This document shows positions 41,475-49,325 of a DNA stretch of 64,000 nucleotides, piece after piece. The DNA lies in the NCBI RefSeq assembly GCF_022095675.1, contig NZ_JAHYSG010000029.1, positions 53,377 through 117,376 on the forward strand, given 5' to 3'. The notes under the pieces were generated by a model. That model did not search any database and was not told the origin of the DNA. It saw only the letters and a program-made list of their open reading frames with translations. Each line of letters starts with the position of its first letter. Positions within the stretch are counted from its first letter, which is position 1. This DNA is from Dactylosporangium sp. AC04546 (GTDB lineage: Bacteria > Actinomycetota > Actinomycetes > Mycobacteriales > Micromonosporaceae). The translations under genes were made by a program, and so were the position numbers.

Positions 41475-42461
41475 TCACAGTGCTGTATGACGGGCCTCGA
41501 CGGCGGCGTGCAGGAATGCGTCGAGGTCGCCGTCGAGCACGCCCCACAGGTACTCGCGGACGTCCTGTGGCACGCCGCGCGCCACGAGCAGCCGGGAGCG
41601 GATGATCCGCAGTGCCTCCGCCCGGCGGTGCCAGGCACGGCGGTCGTTGACGACGCTCAACCCGATGCCGCTGGGCAGGTGCAGCACGTGCAGCGTCGAC
41701 CCGCTGCTGCCCGAGCGGCTCGGCCCGCGTGAGCAGTACAGACTGATGCGCACGTCCTCGTCGGCGAGCGCGATCGGGTCGTCGTCCTCGGCCAGCGGCG
41801 AGACCTCCACGAACGCGTGGCCGGTGCGCACCCGCCCCTGCCGGTCGAACGGGTCGGCGGCGGTCATCGTGTGCCGGCCGTCCTCGCCGCGCAGCAGGCC
41901 GTAGGCGTACGGCGAGGACACCGTCAGCGTCGCCTCACGCAGCCCCGCGACGAGGGCATGGTGCTCTGCCACGACCTCGGCGGGCAGGCCGTGCCGGTCC
42001 GCCCACCGGCGGTACACCCGCAGCAGGGTCTCGGCCAGGACGGTCGAGGCCGGGTCGTCGGGTACGGCGGCACGGACGAACACCACGGCGCCGTGCGTGT
42101 CGTAGGCGCCGTCGAGCAGCATCCGGATCCGCAGGGCGGTCACGTCGTCCTCGATGCCGGCCAGCTCCGCGGCCAGGTCCGCGAGCACCGCGGCGTCGCC
42201 CTCCTCCCGAGCCATCGCCAGCAGGCCGGCCGCGTCGGCGAGCCGCCCGCGCACCGCGGCGGCCCGGCGCAGCTCACCGGCGACGAAGGCGAGGCGGGTG
42301 GTGACGGCCCGGCCGCGGGCGAGATCCCTTCACAGGTCGGGTGCGGCGGCCTCGTCCAGCAGATCTCGCTCGAGCCGGCGGAGGCGCTCGAGACCGGGTT
42401 CGGCCGAGGCGGCGGCCGCGTCGAGGCGGCGCAGCTGCTCGGTCAGGTCGTCGGCGGGCAT
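41475..42461 (-). pseudogene. release factor 2-like gene with in-frame UGA and no GGQ
   Basis: From ATG 42461 (TATCCT 7 nt upstream) the frame reads MPADDLTEQLRRLDAA...LLDEAAAPDL, then TGA (42332-42330), then continues in the same frame RDLARGRAVTTRLAFVAGEL. Release factor 2 has PxLWxDxxxAQ here, so UGA replaces a Trp codon. The downstream 259 codons from 42254 are open: PCRF domain, YAYGLLRGEDGRHTM, ADPFDRQGRVRTGHAFVEV (DPF where RF2 has the stop-reading SPF), then CSRGPSRSGSSGSTLHVLHLPSGIGLSV, where RF2 has GAGGQHVN: the catalytic GGQ is lost. Either a decaying paralogue or a ribosome factor made only by UGA readthrough. Confidence 0.75.
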
Positions 42462-42510
42462 ACGACCCAGGATACGGTCCAGCCGCCACCGCCATCGAAC
42501 TTGCAGGCGG

Positions 42511-43197
42511 CTACTGGCGCAGCCGCAGCACGTCCATCTGGGTCAGTTCGGCGTCTGCGAAGCCGTCCCCGAGCGGCAGCTGGTAGGTAGCGACCGTCTG
42601 CATGCGGTCGCGGGGCAGATGTTCCCGGCCCGGATCACCGACGAGCACCTGGGCGCCGCGCGCCGCAACGCGTTCCAGGAAGGCCATCCCGCGCTGCGCC
42701 ATGAGCCCGGTGTAGAAGATGTCACCGGCCAGAACCGTTTCGGCGTCACCGCCGTCCCCGTCGAGCAGGTCCCCGAGACATTCGGTGACGAGCACAGCGT
42801 TGGCTTTCGCGTTGAGGGTGATCGCGGCGACGGCGTACGGGTCCACGTCATTTGCGGTCACAGCGGCCGCGCCGGCCTTTCCCGCCGCGATGGCGACCAA
42901 CCCGGAGCCGGCAGCCAGATCCAGGACCCGCCGGCCGGCCACTACCGCCGGATGGTCCAGGACATATCGGGCGATCGCCTTGCCCCCGGCCCACGCGGAC
43001 GACCAGAACGGCGGCGGCAGCTTCGCACCGGCCTGCGCTTCCATCCTGGCCCACCACACGATGGCGTCCTCAGCCAGATACAGCCGCACTTCGGGGATGT
43101 GGGGCACCTCGACGAGGCGGAGCCGGTCCAGGCCGGTGCCTGGCGTCGTCACCTCATGGCGTAGCTCGGCCAACGCCTGCCCAACCCGACTCATCAT
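42511..43197 (-). CDS. class I SAM methyltransferase (ETFKMT/PrmA-like)
   Basis: 228 residues. PPPFWSSAWAGGKAIARYVLDHP is the signature that precedes motif I in electron-transfer-flavoprotein lysine methyltransferase-like and PrmA-like enzymes; motif I is RVLDLAAGSGLVAIAAGKAGA and the acidic loop TANDVDPYAVAA. FYTGLMAQRGMAFLERV is also typical. The target is probably a protein lysine, by family. A CATGCT hexamer ends 6 nt before ATG 43197, so it may be leaderless; ATG 43194 is the alternative start. Confidence 0.85.
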   Translation of the reverse strand: MMSRVGQALAELRHEVTTPGTGLDRLRLVEVPHIPEVRLYLAEDAIVWWARMEAQAGAKLPPPFWSSAWAGGKAIARYVLDHPAVVAGRRVLDLAAGSGLVAIAAGKAGAAAVTANDVDPYAVAAITLNAKANAVLVTECLGDLLDGDGGDAETVLAGDIFYTGLMAQRGMAFLERVAARGAQVLVGDPGREHLPRDRMQTVATYQLPLGDGFADAELTQMDVLRLRQ

Positions 43198-43316
43198 TGA
43201 TCAAGCATGACGGATGAACGGGGCGGATCCCGGTCTTCTGCGCATTGTTGACCACCGCGTCACCCAACTGCCGCCCCGCAGGTTTCTGTCGTCACCAGTG
43301 GGGTAGATGTGCCCGC

Positions 43317-43340
43317 ACCAACGTTGGTTGGGGCCAACCA
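43317..43340. promoter_or_regulatory. overlapping palindromes in the cspA leader
   Basis: ACCAACGTTGGT (43317-43328) and TGGTTGGGGCCAACCA (43325-43340) share bases, so the RNA can fold into either of two hairpins ending 17 nt before the cold-shock gene start. A switch affecting access to the ribosome site is conceivable. Confidence 0.4.
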
Positions 43341-43357
43341 CTGTTCTGGAGGAACGC

Positions 43358-43561
43358 GTGGCAAGCGGTACCGTGAAATGGTTCAACTCGGAAAAGGGCT
43401 TCGGCTTCATCCAGCAGGACAACGGAGGTCCTGACGTCTTCGTGCACTATTCGGCCATCGCGAGCGGTGGCTACCGTGAGCTCAACGAGGGCCAGAAGGT
43501 CGAGTTCGAGGTGACACAGGGCCAGAAGGGCCCGCAGGCAGAGAACGTTCGAGCCGTCTGA
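43358..43561 (+). CDS. cspA: cold shock protein
   Basis: 67 residues from a GTG with GGAGG 5 nt upstream. It is a complete cold-shock domain: [31 protein letters not shown] carries RNP1 (KGFGFI) and RNP2 (VFVHY), followed by [23 protein letters not shown]. Such proteins bind single-stranded RNA and act as RNA chaperones; in actinomycetes several are constitutive. Alternative hairpins in the leader may regulate it. Confidence 0.96.
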   Translation: MASGTVKWFNSEKGFGFIQQDNGGPDVFVHYSAIASGGYRELNEGQKVEFEVTQGQKGPQAENVRAV

Positions 43562-43638
43562 CCAATCGGACAAGCGGCCGAGTCCGACGAGCCACACGGG
43601 CGCTGTTGCCGGGCCATCGGTCGCTGGATAGTGCAAGG

Positions 43639-44010
43639 ATGAAGGGCGTGGGAACTTCGAACGCTGCAATGCCCGCTATCTCGCCCCTTGCTGGCGAGCC
43701 GATTATGCGTGCCGACGCCGAGCGGCTCGCGGGAGTGCTGAAGGCAATCGCCGACCCCGCCCGGTTGCGACTGCTCAGTCTGATCCAGTCCGCTCCGGAC
43801 GGTGAGGCGTCCGTGAGTGACCTCACCGCGCCGCTCGGTCTCTCCCAGCCGACGGTGAGTCATCACCTTCGGATCCTCACCGAGGCCGGCCTGCTCGAGC
43901 GCGAGAAGCGCGGCGTCTGGGCGTACTACAGCCTGGTGCCGTCCGCGATCGGGGCGATCGCCGACCTGTTGACGCCGCCCCGCAAGCGGGCGACGAGGAG
44001 GGCCCGCTGA
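43639..44010 (+). CDS. ArsR family transcriptional regulator
   Basis: 123 residues. DAERLAGVLKAIADPARLRLLSLIQSAPDGEASVSDLTAPLGLSQPTVSHHLRILTEAGLLEREKRGVWAYYSLVP is a full ArsR/SmtB winged helix. The classical ELCVCDL metal site is replaced by EASVSDL (no Cys), so it is not an alpha3 thiol-type metal sensor; a Met/His/Asp site or a non-metal signal is possible. GATAGT lies 6 nt before ATG 43639 (leaderless). No adjacent metal-transport gene. A compact GC hairpin follows at once. Confidence 0.88.
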   Translation: MKGVGTSNAAMPAISPLAGEPIMRADAERLAGVLKAIADPARLRLLSLIQSAPDGEASVSDLTAPLGLSQPTVSHHLRILTEAGLLEREKRGVWAYYSLVPSAIGAIADLLTPPRKRATRRAR

Positions 44011-44032
44011 GCGGCGCCGGGGCCGGCGCCGC
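44011..44032 (+). terminator. hairpin terminator after arsR
   Basis: GCGGCGCCGG-GG-CCGGCGCCGC, a 10-bp perfect repeat starting on the base after the arsR stop codon. Confidence 0.6.
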
Positions 44033-44079
44033 GCAGCGGATGGAGAAGTCCGGCGACGCGGAGGAAACGGAGGAACCGG

Positions 44080-45366
44080 TCAGCGGAGTGGGTCGAACGG
44101 GGCCAGTTCCGGTGGGGCCTCGCCCTTGAGGACTGTCTGGGCCATCAACTGGCCGGTGACAGGTCCCAGCGCGACACCCCACATGCCGTGGCCGCCTGCG
44201 ACGAAGACCCGTGGGGCGGCGGTCACGCCGGCCAACGGCAGGCCGTCGGGAGTGCATGGGCGGGAACCGACCCACTCGTCGCGCCGGTCGTCGAGATCCA
44301 CACCGTGCAGAAACGGCCGCACGGCATCGACGATGGCGGTGATCCGCCGCGGGTCCAGCGGGTCCCCATGGCGGCGGAACTCCATCATTCCGGCCACGCG
44401 GAGCCGGTCGTCCAAGGGTGTGCAGGCCACCCGCTGCGTCGGGAAGTACAACGGGCCGCCGGGCATCCGTTCAGCCGGCACGCTGAAGCTGTAGCCGCGT
44501 CCGGCCTGCACCGGCTGCCGCACCCCGAAGCGCGTGACCAGTTCACCGAACGCCGCTCCGGTGGCGACCACGACCGCGTCGTGCCGCTCGTCCTGCCCGG
44601 AGCGGCACACCACGCCGACACCACCGGGGCCTGGTCGCAGATCGACCACGTCGGCGCCCTCGACGATCCGCCCACCGCGGGCGCGGACCGCCTCGGCCAG
44701 GGAACGAACGAACTGCGGCGGGTGCAGGTAGCGTTGTCCGTAGATCTGGATGGCGGCGCCCACCCGCTCGGTCAGCACCGGCTCCAGGACCCGGGCCCGC
44801 AGCCCGGGCACCGGATGGAAGCGGACGTCCTGACCGGCGGCGCGGATGTGGGCCAGCTCGGCCAGGAGTCCGCGCCGGTCGCGCTCCCGGGCGTAGCAGG
44901 CCAGGAAGTTGCCCGCCTCGGTCGTGGTCGCGGCCACACCGCCGGCGGCCAGCACATCGAACGCCTCCAGCGACCGCTCGTTGAGCGGAACATAGGCGGC
45001 CATGCCCCGGCGCCATCGCCGCGCGGTGCTGTGCGCCACGAACGACACCAGGAACCGCAGCAGGCTGCGGTCGGCGCGCAGCGGCAGGTACACCGGTGAC
45101 CGAGAGCTGAGCACGGCCCGCAGCCCGTAGCGCAGCACCGCCGGCTCGGGCAACGGCGCGGCCAGTCCCGGCGTCAGCCAGCCCGCGTTGCCCCACGACG
45201 CGCCGGCGCCCACGCGGCTGCGCTCGTACACGGTGACGTGCACGCCGGCCTCCTGCAGGAACCACGCGGTGGACAGTCCGACCATCCCAGCGCCGATCAC
45301 CGCCACAGTGCCTGGTGCGTGCCCCAGGAACGCGGGACCGTCCTGCCGGTCGGGCTGAGACGACAT
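44080..45366 (-). CDS. FAD-dependent D-amino acid dehydrogenase (DadA-like)
   Basis: 428 residues; GGAAGGAG lies 5 nt before ATG 45366. DAO-family layout: dinucleotide motif TVAVIGAGMVGLSTAWFLQEAGVHVTVYER, then GAGASWGNAGWLTPGLAAPLPEP (DadA signature), AVVVATGAAFGEL, AGRGYSFSV, and the C-terminal FAD loop GSRPCTPDGLPLAGV ... VFVAGGHGMWGVALGPVTGQLMA. It oxidises D-amino acids to 2-oxo acids, passing electrons to the membrane. It is divergent from the acyl-CoA ligase (222 bp between). Confidence 0.9.
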   Translation of the reverse strand: MSSQPDRQDGPAFLGHAPGTVAVIGAGMVGLSTAWFLQEAGVHVTVYERSRVGAGASWGNAGWLTPGLAAPLPEPAVLRYGLRAVLSSRSPVYLPLRADRSLLRFLVSFVAHSTARRWRRGMAAYVPLNERSLEAFDVLAAGGVAATTTEAGNFLACYARERDRRGLLAELAHIRAAGQDVRFHPVPGLRARVLEPVLTERVGAAIQIYGQRYLHPPQFVRSLAEAVRARGGRIVEGADVVDLRPGPGGVGVVCRSGQDERHDAVVVATGAAFGELVTRFGVRQPVQAGRGYSFSVPAERMPGGPLYFPTQRVACTPLDDRLRVAGMMEFRRHGDPLDPRRITAIVDAVRPFLHGVDLDDRRDEWVGSRPCTPDGLPLAGVTAAPRVFVAGGHGMWGVALGPVTGQLMAQTVLKGEAPPELAPFDPLR

Positions 45367-45588
45367 GTCGCTCCTTCCTGCGATACGTCGCGAGGCAGTG
45401 GGTCAGCACTGCCGTGCTTGCGGCATGTCCAGCCTCGGCCAGCACCCACCGAGGTACACCAGCACCGGTCGGCAACCTCCCGCCGGCCCCGTTGCCGATC
45501 AACAGCAATGTCGAGTCGCCGCCCGTCTTGACCCGCGCCAGCCCGGCCGATCATGCTTTTCGGCAATACTCCGGCGTGGGGGGCGGCG

Positions 45589-47169
45589 ATGATCTACAAC
45601 AGCAGGTATCCGGACGTGGCCGTGGTCGACGAGCTCATCCACGACCGGGTGCTCGGCCGGGCCGCCGCCCGAGGGGCGCTGCCCGCGCTGGTCGACGCGG
45701 TCTCCGGGCGCACGATCACCTACGGGGAGCTGGCCGTGCTCGTCGAGCGGCTCGCCGCCGGGCTGGCGGCCGAGGGCATCGGCGCCGGTGACGTCGTCGC
45801 CCTGCACTCGCCGAACACGGTGCTGTTCCCGGTCGTCTTCTACGCCACCACCCGTGCCGGCGGCACCGTCACGACGCTGTCGCCGCTTGCCACCGCGCCG
45901 GAGATGGCCAAGCAGCTCGTCGACTCCCAGGCGCGGCTGCTGGTGACGGTGTCGGCGCTGCTCCCGGTGGCGCGGGACGCGGCCGAGAGGGTGCGGGCCG
46001 AGACCGGCACGGCGATCGAGGTGCTCGTCTGCGACGAGGCCGAGGGGCACCGCTCGGTGCTCGGCCTGCTGCGCGACGGGGCGGCGCCGGTGCCGGCCGT
46101 CGACCCGGCCACGGGCGTCGCCGTGCTGCCGTACTCCAGCGGTACCACGGGCGTGCCCAAGGGCGTGATGCTCTCGCACCGCAACATCAGCACGAACCTG
46201 GAGCAGATCGCCGGACTGCACCGCATCGACGAGGGTGACCGCATCATCGCCATCCTGCCGTTCTTCCACATCTACGGCATGGCGGTGCTGCTGAACAACG
46301 CCCTCATGCGCGGCGCCACCGTCTACGTGCACCCGCGCTTCGACCTCGACGCGTTCCTCACCAGCCTGGAGCGCGACCGGATCACGCACGCCTACCTCGC
46401 GCCGCCGGTCATGCTGGTGCTCGCCAAGCACCCCAAGGTCGGCCAGCTCGACCTGTCGCACCTCAAGCGGATCATCTGCGCCGCAGCCCCGCTCGACGCC
46501 GCGTTGCAGGCCGCCGTCGCCGAGCGGCTCGGGGTGGAGATCGGCCAGGCGTACGGGATGACGGAGCTGTCGCCCGGCTCGCACATCCACGTCGACGGCG
46601 CCGCCGACGAGCCGCCGGCCTGCGTGGGCAGCCTGTTCCCGTCGACGCAGGCGCGCCTCGTCGACGTGGCCAGCGGCGCCGACACGGCCGCCGGCGAGCC
46701 CGGCGAGCTGTGGATCCGCGGCCCGCAGGTGATGCTGGGGTACTTCGGGCGCCCCGAGGACACCGACGCGATGATCGACGCCGACGGCTGGCTGCACACC
46801 GGCGACATCGCCCGCGTCGACGCCGACGGACACTGGTTCATCGTCGACCGGGTCAAGGAGCTCATCAAGTACAAGGGCTACCAGGTCGCCCCGGCCGAGC
46901 TGGAGGCGCTGCTGCTGGGCCACCCGGACATCGCCGACGCGGCCGTCATCGGTGTGTACGACGACGACAACGCCGAGATCCCGAAGGCGTTCGTGGTGCC
47001 CATGCCGGGCGCCGCGCTCACCGCGGAGGCGGTGATGGACTACGTGGCCGGGCTGGTCGCCCCGTACAAGAAGGTCCGCCGCGTGGAGCTCATCGAGGCG
47101 ATCCCGAAGGCGGCCTCCGGCAAGATCCTGCGCCGCGAGCTCCGCCAGCGCGAACGCGCGCGGTCCTGA
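45589..47169 (+). CDS. 4-coumarate-CoA ligase-like acyl-CoA synthetase
   Basis: 526 residues from ATG 45589, which follows a GGGGGG-rich site and begins MIYNSRYPDVAVVDEL as in actinobacterial 4CL-like proteins; an ATG at 45553 would add 12. AMP-binding motifs: LPYSSGTTGVPKGVMLSH, QAYGMTELSPGSH, GWLHTGDIA, VDRVKELIKYKGYQVAPAELE, and catalytic Lys in PKAASGKILRREL. It activates an aryl or acyl acid as adenylate and CoA thioester. No pathway genes are adjacent. Confidence 0.9.
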   Translation: MIYNSRYPDVAVVDELIHDRVLGRAAARGALPALVDAVSGRTITYGELAVLVERLAAGLAAEGIGAGDVVALHSPNTVLFPVVFYATTRAGGTVTTLSPLATAPEMAKQLVDSQARLLVTVSALLPVARDAAERVRAETGTAIEVLVCDEAEGHRSVLGLLRDGAAPVPAVDPATGVAVLPYSSGTTGVPKGVMLSHRNISTNLEQIAGLHRIDEGDRIIAILPFFHIYGMAVLLNNALMRGATVYVHPRFDLDAFLTSLERDRITHAYLAPPVMLVLAKHPKVGQLDLSHLKRIICAAAPLDAALQAAVAERLGVEIGQAYGMTELSPGSHIHVDGAADEPPACVGSLFPSTQARLVDVASGADTAAGEPGELWIRGPQVMLGYFGRPEDTDAMIDADGWLHTGDIARVDADGHWFIVDRVKELIKYKGYQVAPAELEALLLGHPDIADAAVIGVYDDDNAEIPKAFVVPMPGAALTAEAVMDYVAGLVAPYKKVRRVELIEAIPKAASGKILRRELRQRERARS

Positions 47170-47206
47170 GCGACGATTCCGGCGCCCGCGGGCAGTCGTA
47201 CCAGGC

Positions 47207-47830
47207 ATGAGCGACGACACGACCTGGGCCCGCATCTTCGCCGAGCGGGCGGAGCTGGCCGACGACCTCGCCGAGGTCGGCGCCGAGCGGTTCGCGACCC
47301 CGTCCCTGTGCGCCGGGCTGAGCGTGCGCGAGGTGCTCGCGCACCTCACCGCGGGCGCGAGCCTCAACGGGTGGCGGTGGCTGGCGGGCGTCATCCGCTG
47401 CCGGTTCGACTTCGACCGGCAGGTCCGGATGCGCCTCGACGAGCAGCTCGGCGCGGACGCCGACGAGACCCTGCGGCGGTTCCGTGGGGTCGTCACGAGC
47501 CGGACGATGCCGTGGCTGCCGCGGCCGGCGATGCTCGGCGAGACGATCGTGCACGGCGAGGACATCCGCCGCCCCCTCGGCATCGTGCGCGCGTACCCGA
47601 TCGAGACGCTCACCCAGCTGGCCGGCTACTACTGCCGCAGCGACCAGGTCGTGCTGGCCAAGGGCCGGATCCGCGGGCTGCGGCTGGCGGCGACCGACGG
47701 CCCGTTCGCGACCGGCGACGGCCCGCTGGTGAGCGGGCCGACACTGGCCCTGACGATGGCGATGACCGGGCGCGGCACGTACTGCGACGACCTGACCGGC
47801 GACGGGGTGGCCCTGCTGCGCGAGCGATGA
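47207..47830 (+). CDS. maleylpyruvate isomerase-like (mycothiol-dependent, DinB fold) protein
   Basis: 207 residues of the TIGR03083-type family. SLCAGLSVREVLAHLTAGASLNGWRW holds the metal-binding His of the N-terminal helix bundle and GETIVHGEDIRRPLGI the second metal motif (HxxD-like). Family members use mycothiol, the actinobacterial thiol, in transfer or isomerase reactions; many have unknown substrates. Lies 37 bp after the acyl-CoA ligase gene, same strand, so co-transcription is possible. Confidence 0.8.
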   Translation: MSDDTTWARIFAERAELADDLAEVGAERFATPSLCAGLSVREVLAHLTAGASLNGWRWLAGVIRCRFDFDRQVRMRLDEQLGADADETLRRFRGVVTSRTMPWLPRPAMLGETIVHGEDIRRPLGIVRAYPIETLTQLAGYYCRSDQVVLAKGRIRGLRLAATDGPFATGDGPLVSGPTLALTMAMTGRGTYCDDLTGDGVALLRER

Positions 47831-48188
47831 GCGCCATCAGGCCAGGCAGATACTTCGATGCAACGCTGCGCAACCGACGTGTGGCGATTCGCCAGAAAGC
47901 CGCGCCGAGTAGGTGATTCCACGAGATCAATGCGCACATCTGGCACGTACCGTGTTCCGGTCGGAGATCCACAGAACCGGACTGGCCGGACAATTCCCGA
48001 TCGCGGTTCGTCCAGTGCGCAACCACACCTCGTAGTGGGAGCGCTCCAATGCGAAATTGCTCACGCCAGTTGCGCGATCTCACGGTGAGTTTGGTTTAGC
48101 CTCTTCCGCCTGGCACACGGCCGGACCGTCAGAGCCCCGCTCCGCGACGGCCCGTCACAGCGTGTGGCCGCCACCATGGCACCCGGCC
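47831..48188. other. intergenic region upstream of the conservon
   Basis: About 360 bp with no supportable gene and lower GC than its neighbours, as expected for a promoter region. GGAGCGCTCC (48038-48047) is a perfect 10-bp palindrome. GTTTAGCCTC near 48096 contains a TAGCCT -10 candidate about 100 bp before the first conservon-region gene. Confidence 0.45.
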
Positions 48189-48200
48189 GGAGGCTTGACG

Positions 48201-49325
48201 ATGGCACAACACGCGACGCGGTCCCGCTCATCGACGACCGTCCTGCTGCGCTGCCTGCTGGCGCTGGCGCTGCTCGCGCCGTCCGGCGTGCTCTTCGTCC
48301 AGCTGTGGACCTCGGTCGGCGACCGGCTCGCGGTCGCCCGGCTGGAGCGGCAGGGGCTCGAGTACCTCAACCGTCTCGGCCAGCTCACGATCGCCATGAC
48401 CGACGCGCAGTCCGCGGCGATCGCCGGGCAGCCGTTCCCCAGGGACGCGATCACCCGCGCGGTCGAGGCCGTCGGCTCGGTCGACACGAGCATCGGCGGC
48501 GAACTGCGCACCCACGAGCGCTGGTCCGCGCTGCGGGCCAAGGTCGAGGCGCTGGCGTCGATGAGCATCACCGACCCCACGTCCGCCTACGCCACCTACA
48601 GTGAGGCGACCGACCTGCTGCTCGCGCTCTACGAGAAGGTACGCGACAACTCCCAGCTCATCCGCGACCAGGATGCCGACGCGTACTACCTGCAGGACGG
48701 CGCGGCCCAGGAACTGCCCGAGGCCGTGGTGGCCGCCGGACGGTTCGCCGACCTGGCGGTCATGGCCGTCGGGCGGCCCCGCTCCGACGCGGCGACCACG
48801 ACCGCCAACCTGCTCAACGCCCGCGACGCGGTGATCTCGCCGGCCAACGACCTCGCGGCCGACCTGCAGGCCGCGGTCGACGGGACCAGCAGCCGCACGC
48901 TGAGCAGCAACCTGCTGAGCCGGCTGGACCGGTTCCGGCGCAGCATGGACACGCTCACGGCGACGACCGTGCCGGTCGACGGGCGGACCCCGGTCGACGT
49001 CGGCGCGCTGCAGCGCGTGCGGGCCGAGGTCCAGGCATCGGCCTCGGAGCTCGCGACCGCCATCCTGGCGGAGCTCGACGGGCTCATCAGCGCCCGGATC
49101 GACAACCTCGACCGGCAGCGGCTGATCGCGGCCGGCACGCTGGCGGCGGCCGGCCTGCTGGCGCTCATCCCGGTGGGCGCGCTGTTCGGGCGGCCGCGCC
49201 GGCGACCGGACGCCGAGCCGCCCACGCCGCCCACGCCGCCGTACGCGGCCGGGGACGGCCGGCCGCTCGACGGGCTCGAGCCCGCGGTCGAGCTGAGCCG
49301 GCGGGAGCCGACCGGTGCTCGGTAG
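48201..49325 (+). CDS. membrane sensor-like protein preceding the conservon
   Basis: 374 residues with GGAGG upstream of ATG 48201. One helix at ~13-33 (VLLRCLLALALLAPSGVLFVQLW), an external helical domain of about 280 residues, a second helix at ~312-332 (LIAAGTLAAAGLLALIPVGALF), then a short Pro-rich cytoplasmic tail. The external part resembles the helical nitrate-sensor-like input domain of the following kinase (LYEKVRDNSQLIRDQDADAYYLQDG). It has no kinase or HAMP domain. The end overlaps the cvnA start by 11 nt, so the two are translationally coupled; I infer a co-receptor or ligand-binding partner. Confidence 0.75.
   Translation: MAQHATRSRSSTTVLLRCLLALALLAPSGVLFVQLWTSVGDRLAVARLERQGLEYLNRLGQLTIAMTDAQSAAIAGQPFPRDAITRAVEAVGSVDTSIGGELRTHERWSALRAKVEALASMSITDPTSAYATYSEATDLLLALYEKVRDNSQLIRDQDADAYYLQDGAAQELPEAVVAAGRFADLAVMAVGRPRSDAATTTANLLNARDAVISPANDLAADLQAAVDGTSSRTLSSNLLSRLDRFRRSMDTLTATTVPVDGRTPVDVGALQRVRAEVQASASELATAILAELDGLISARIDNLDRQRLIAAGTLAAAGLLALIPVGALFGRPRRRPDAEPPTPPTPPYAAGDGRPLDGLEPAVELSRREPTGAR

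Noticed and set aside
45499..47613. 704-codon minus-strand open frame opposite the acyl-CoA ligase
   Set aside because: Low-complexity His/Arg/Gly composition and no motif; the plus strand carries all AMP-binding signatures.
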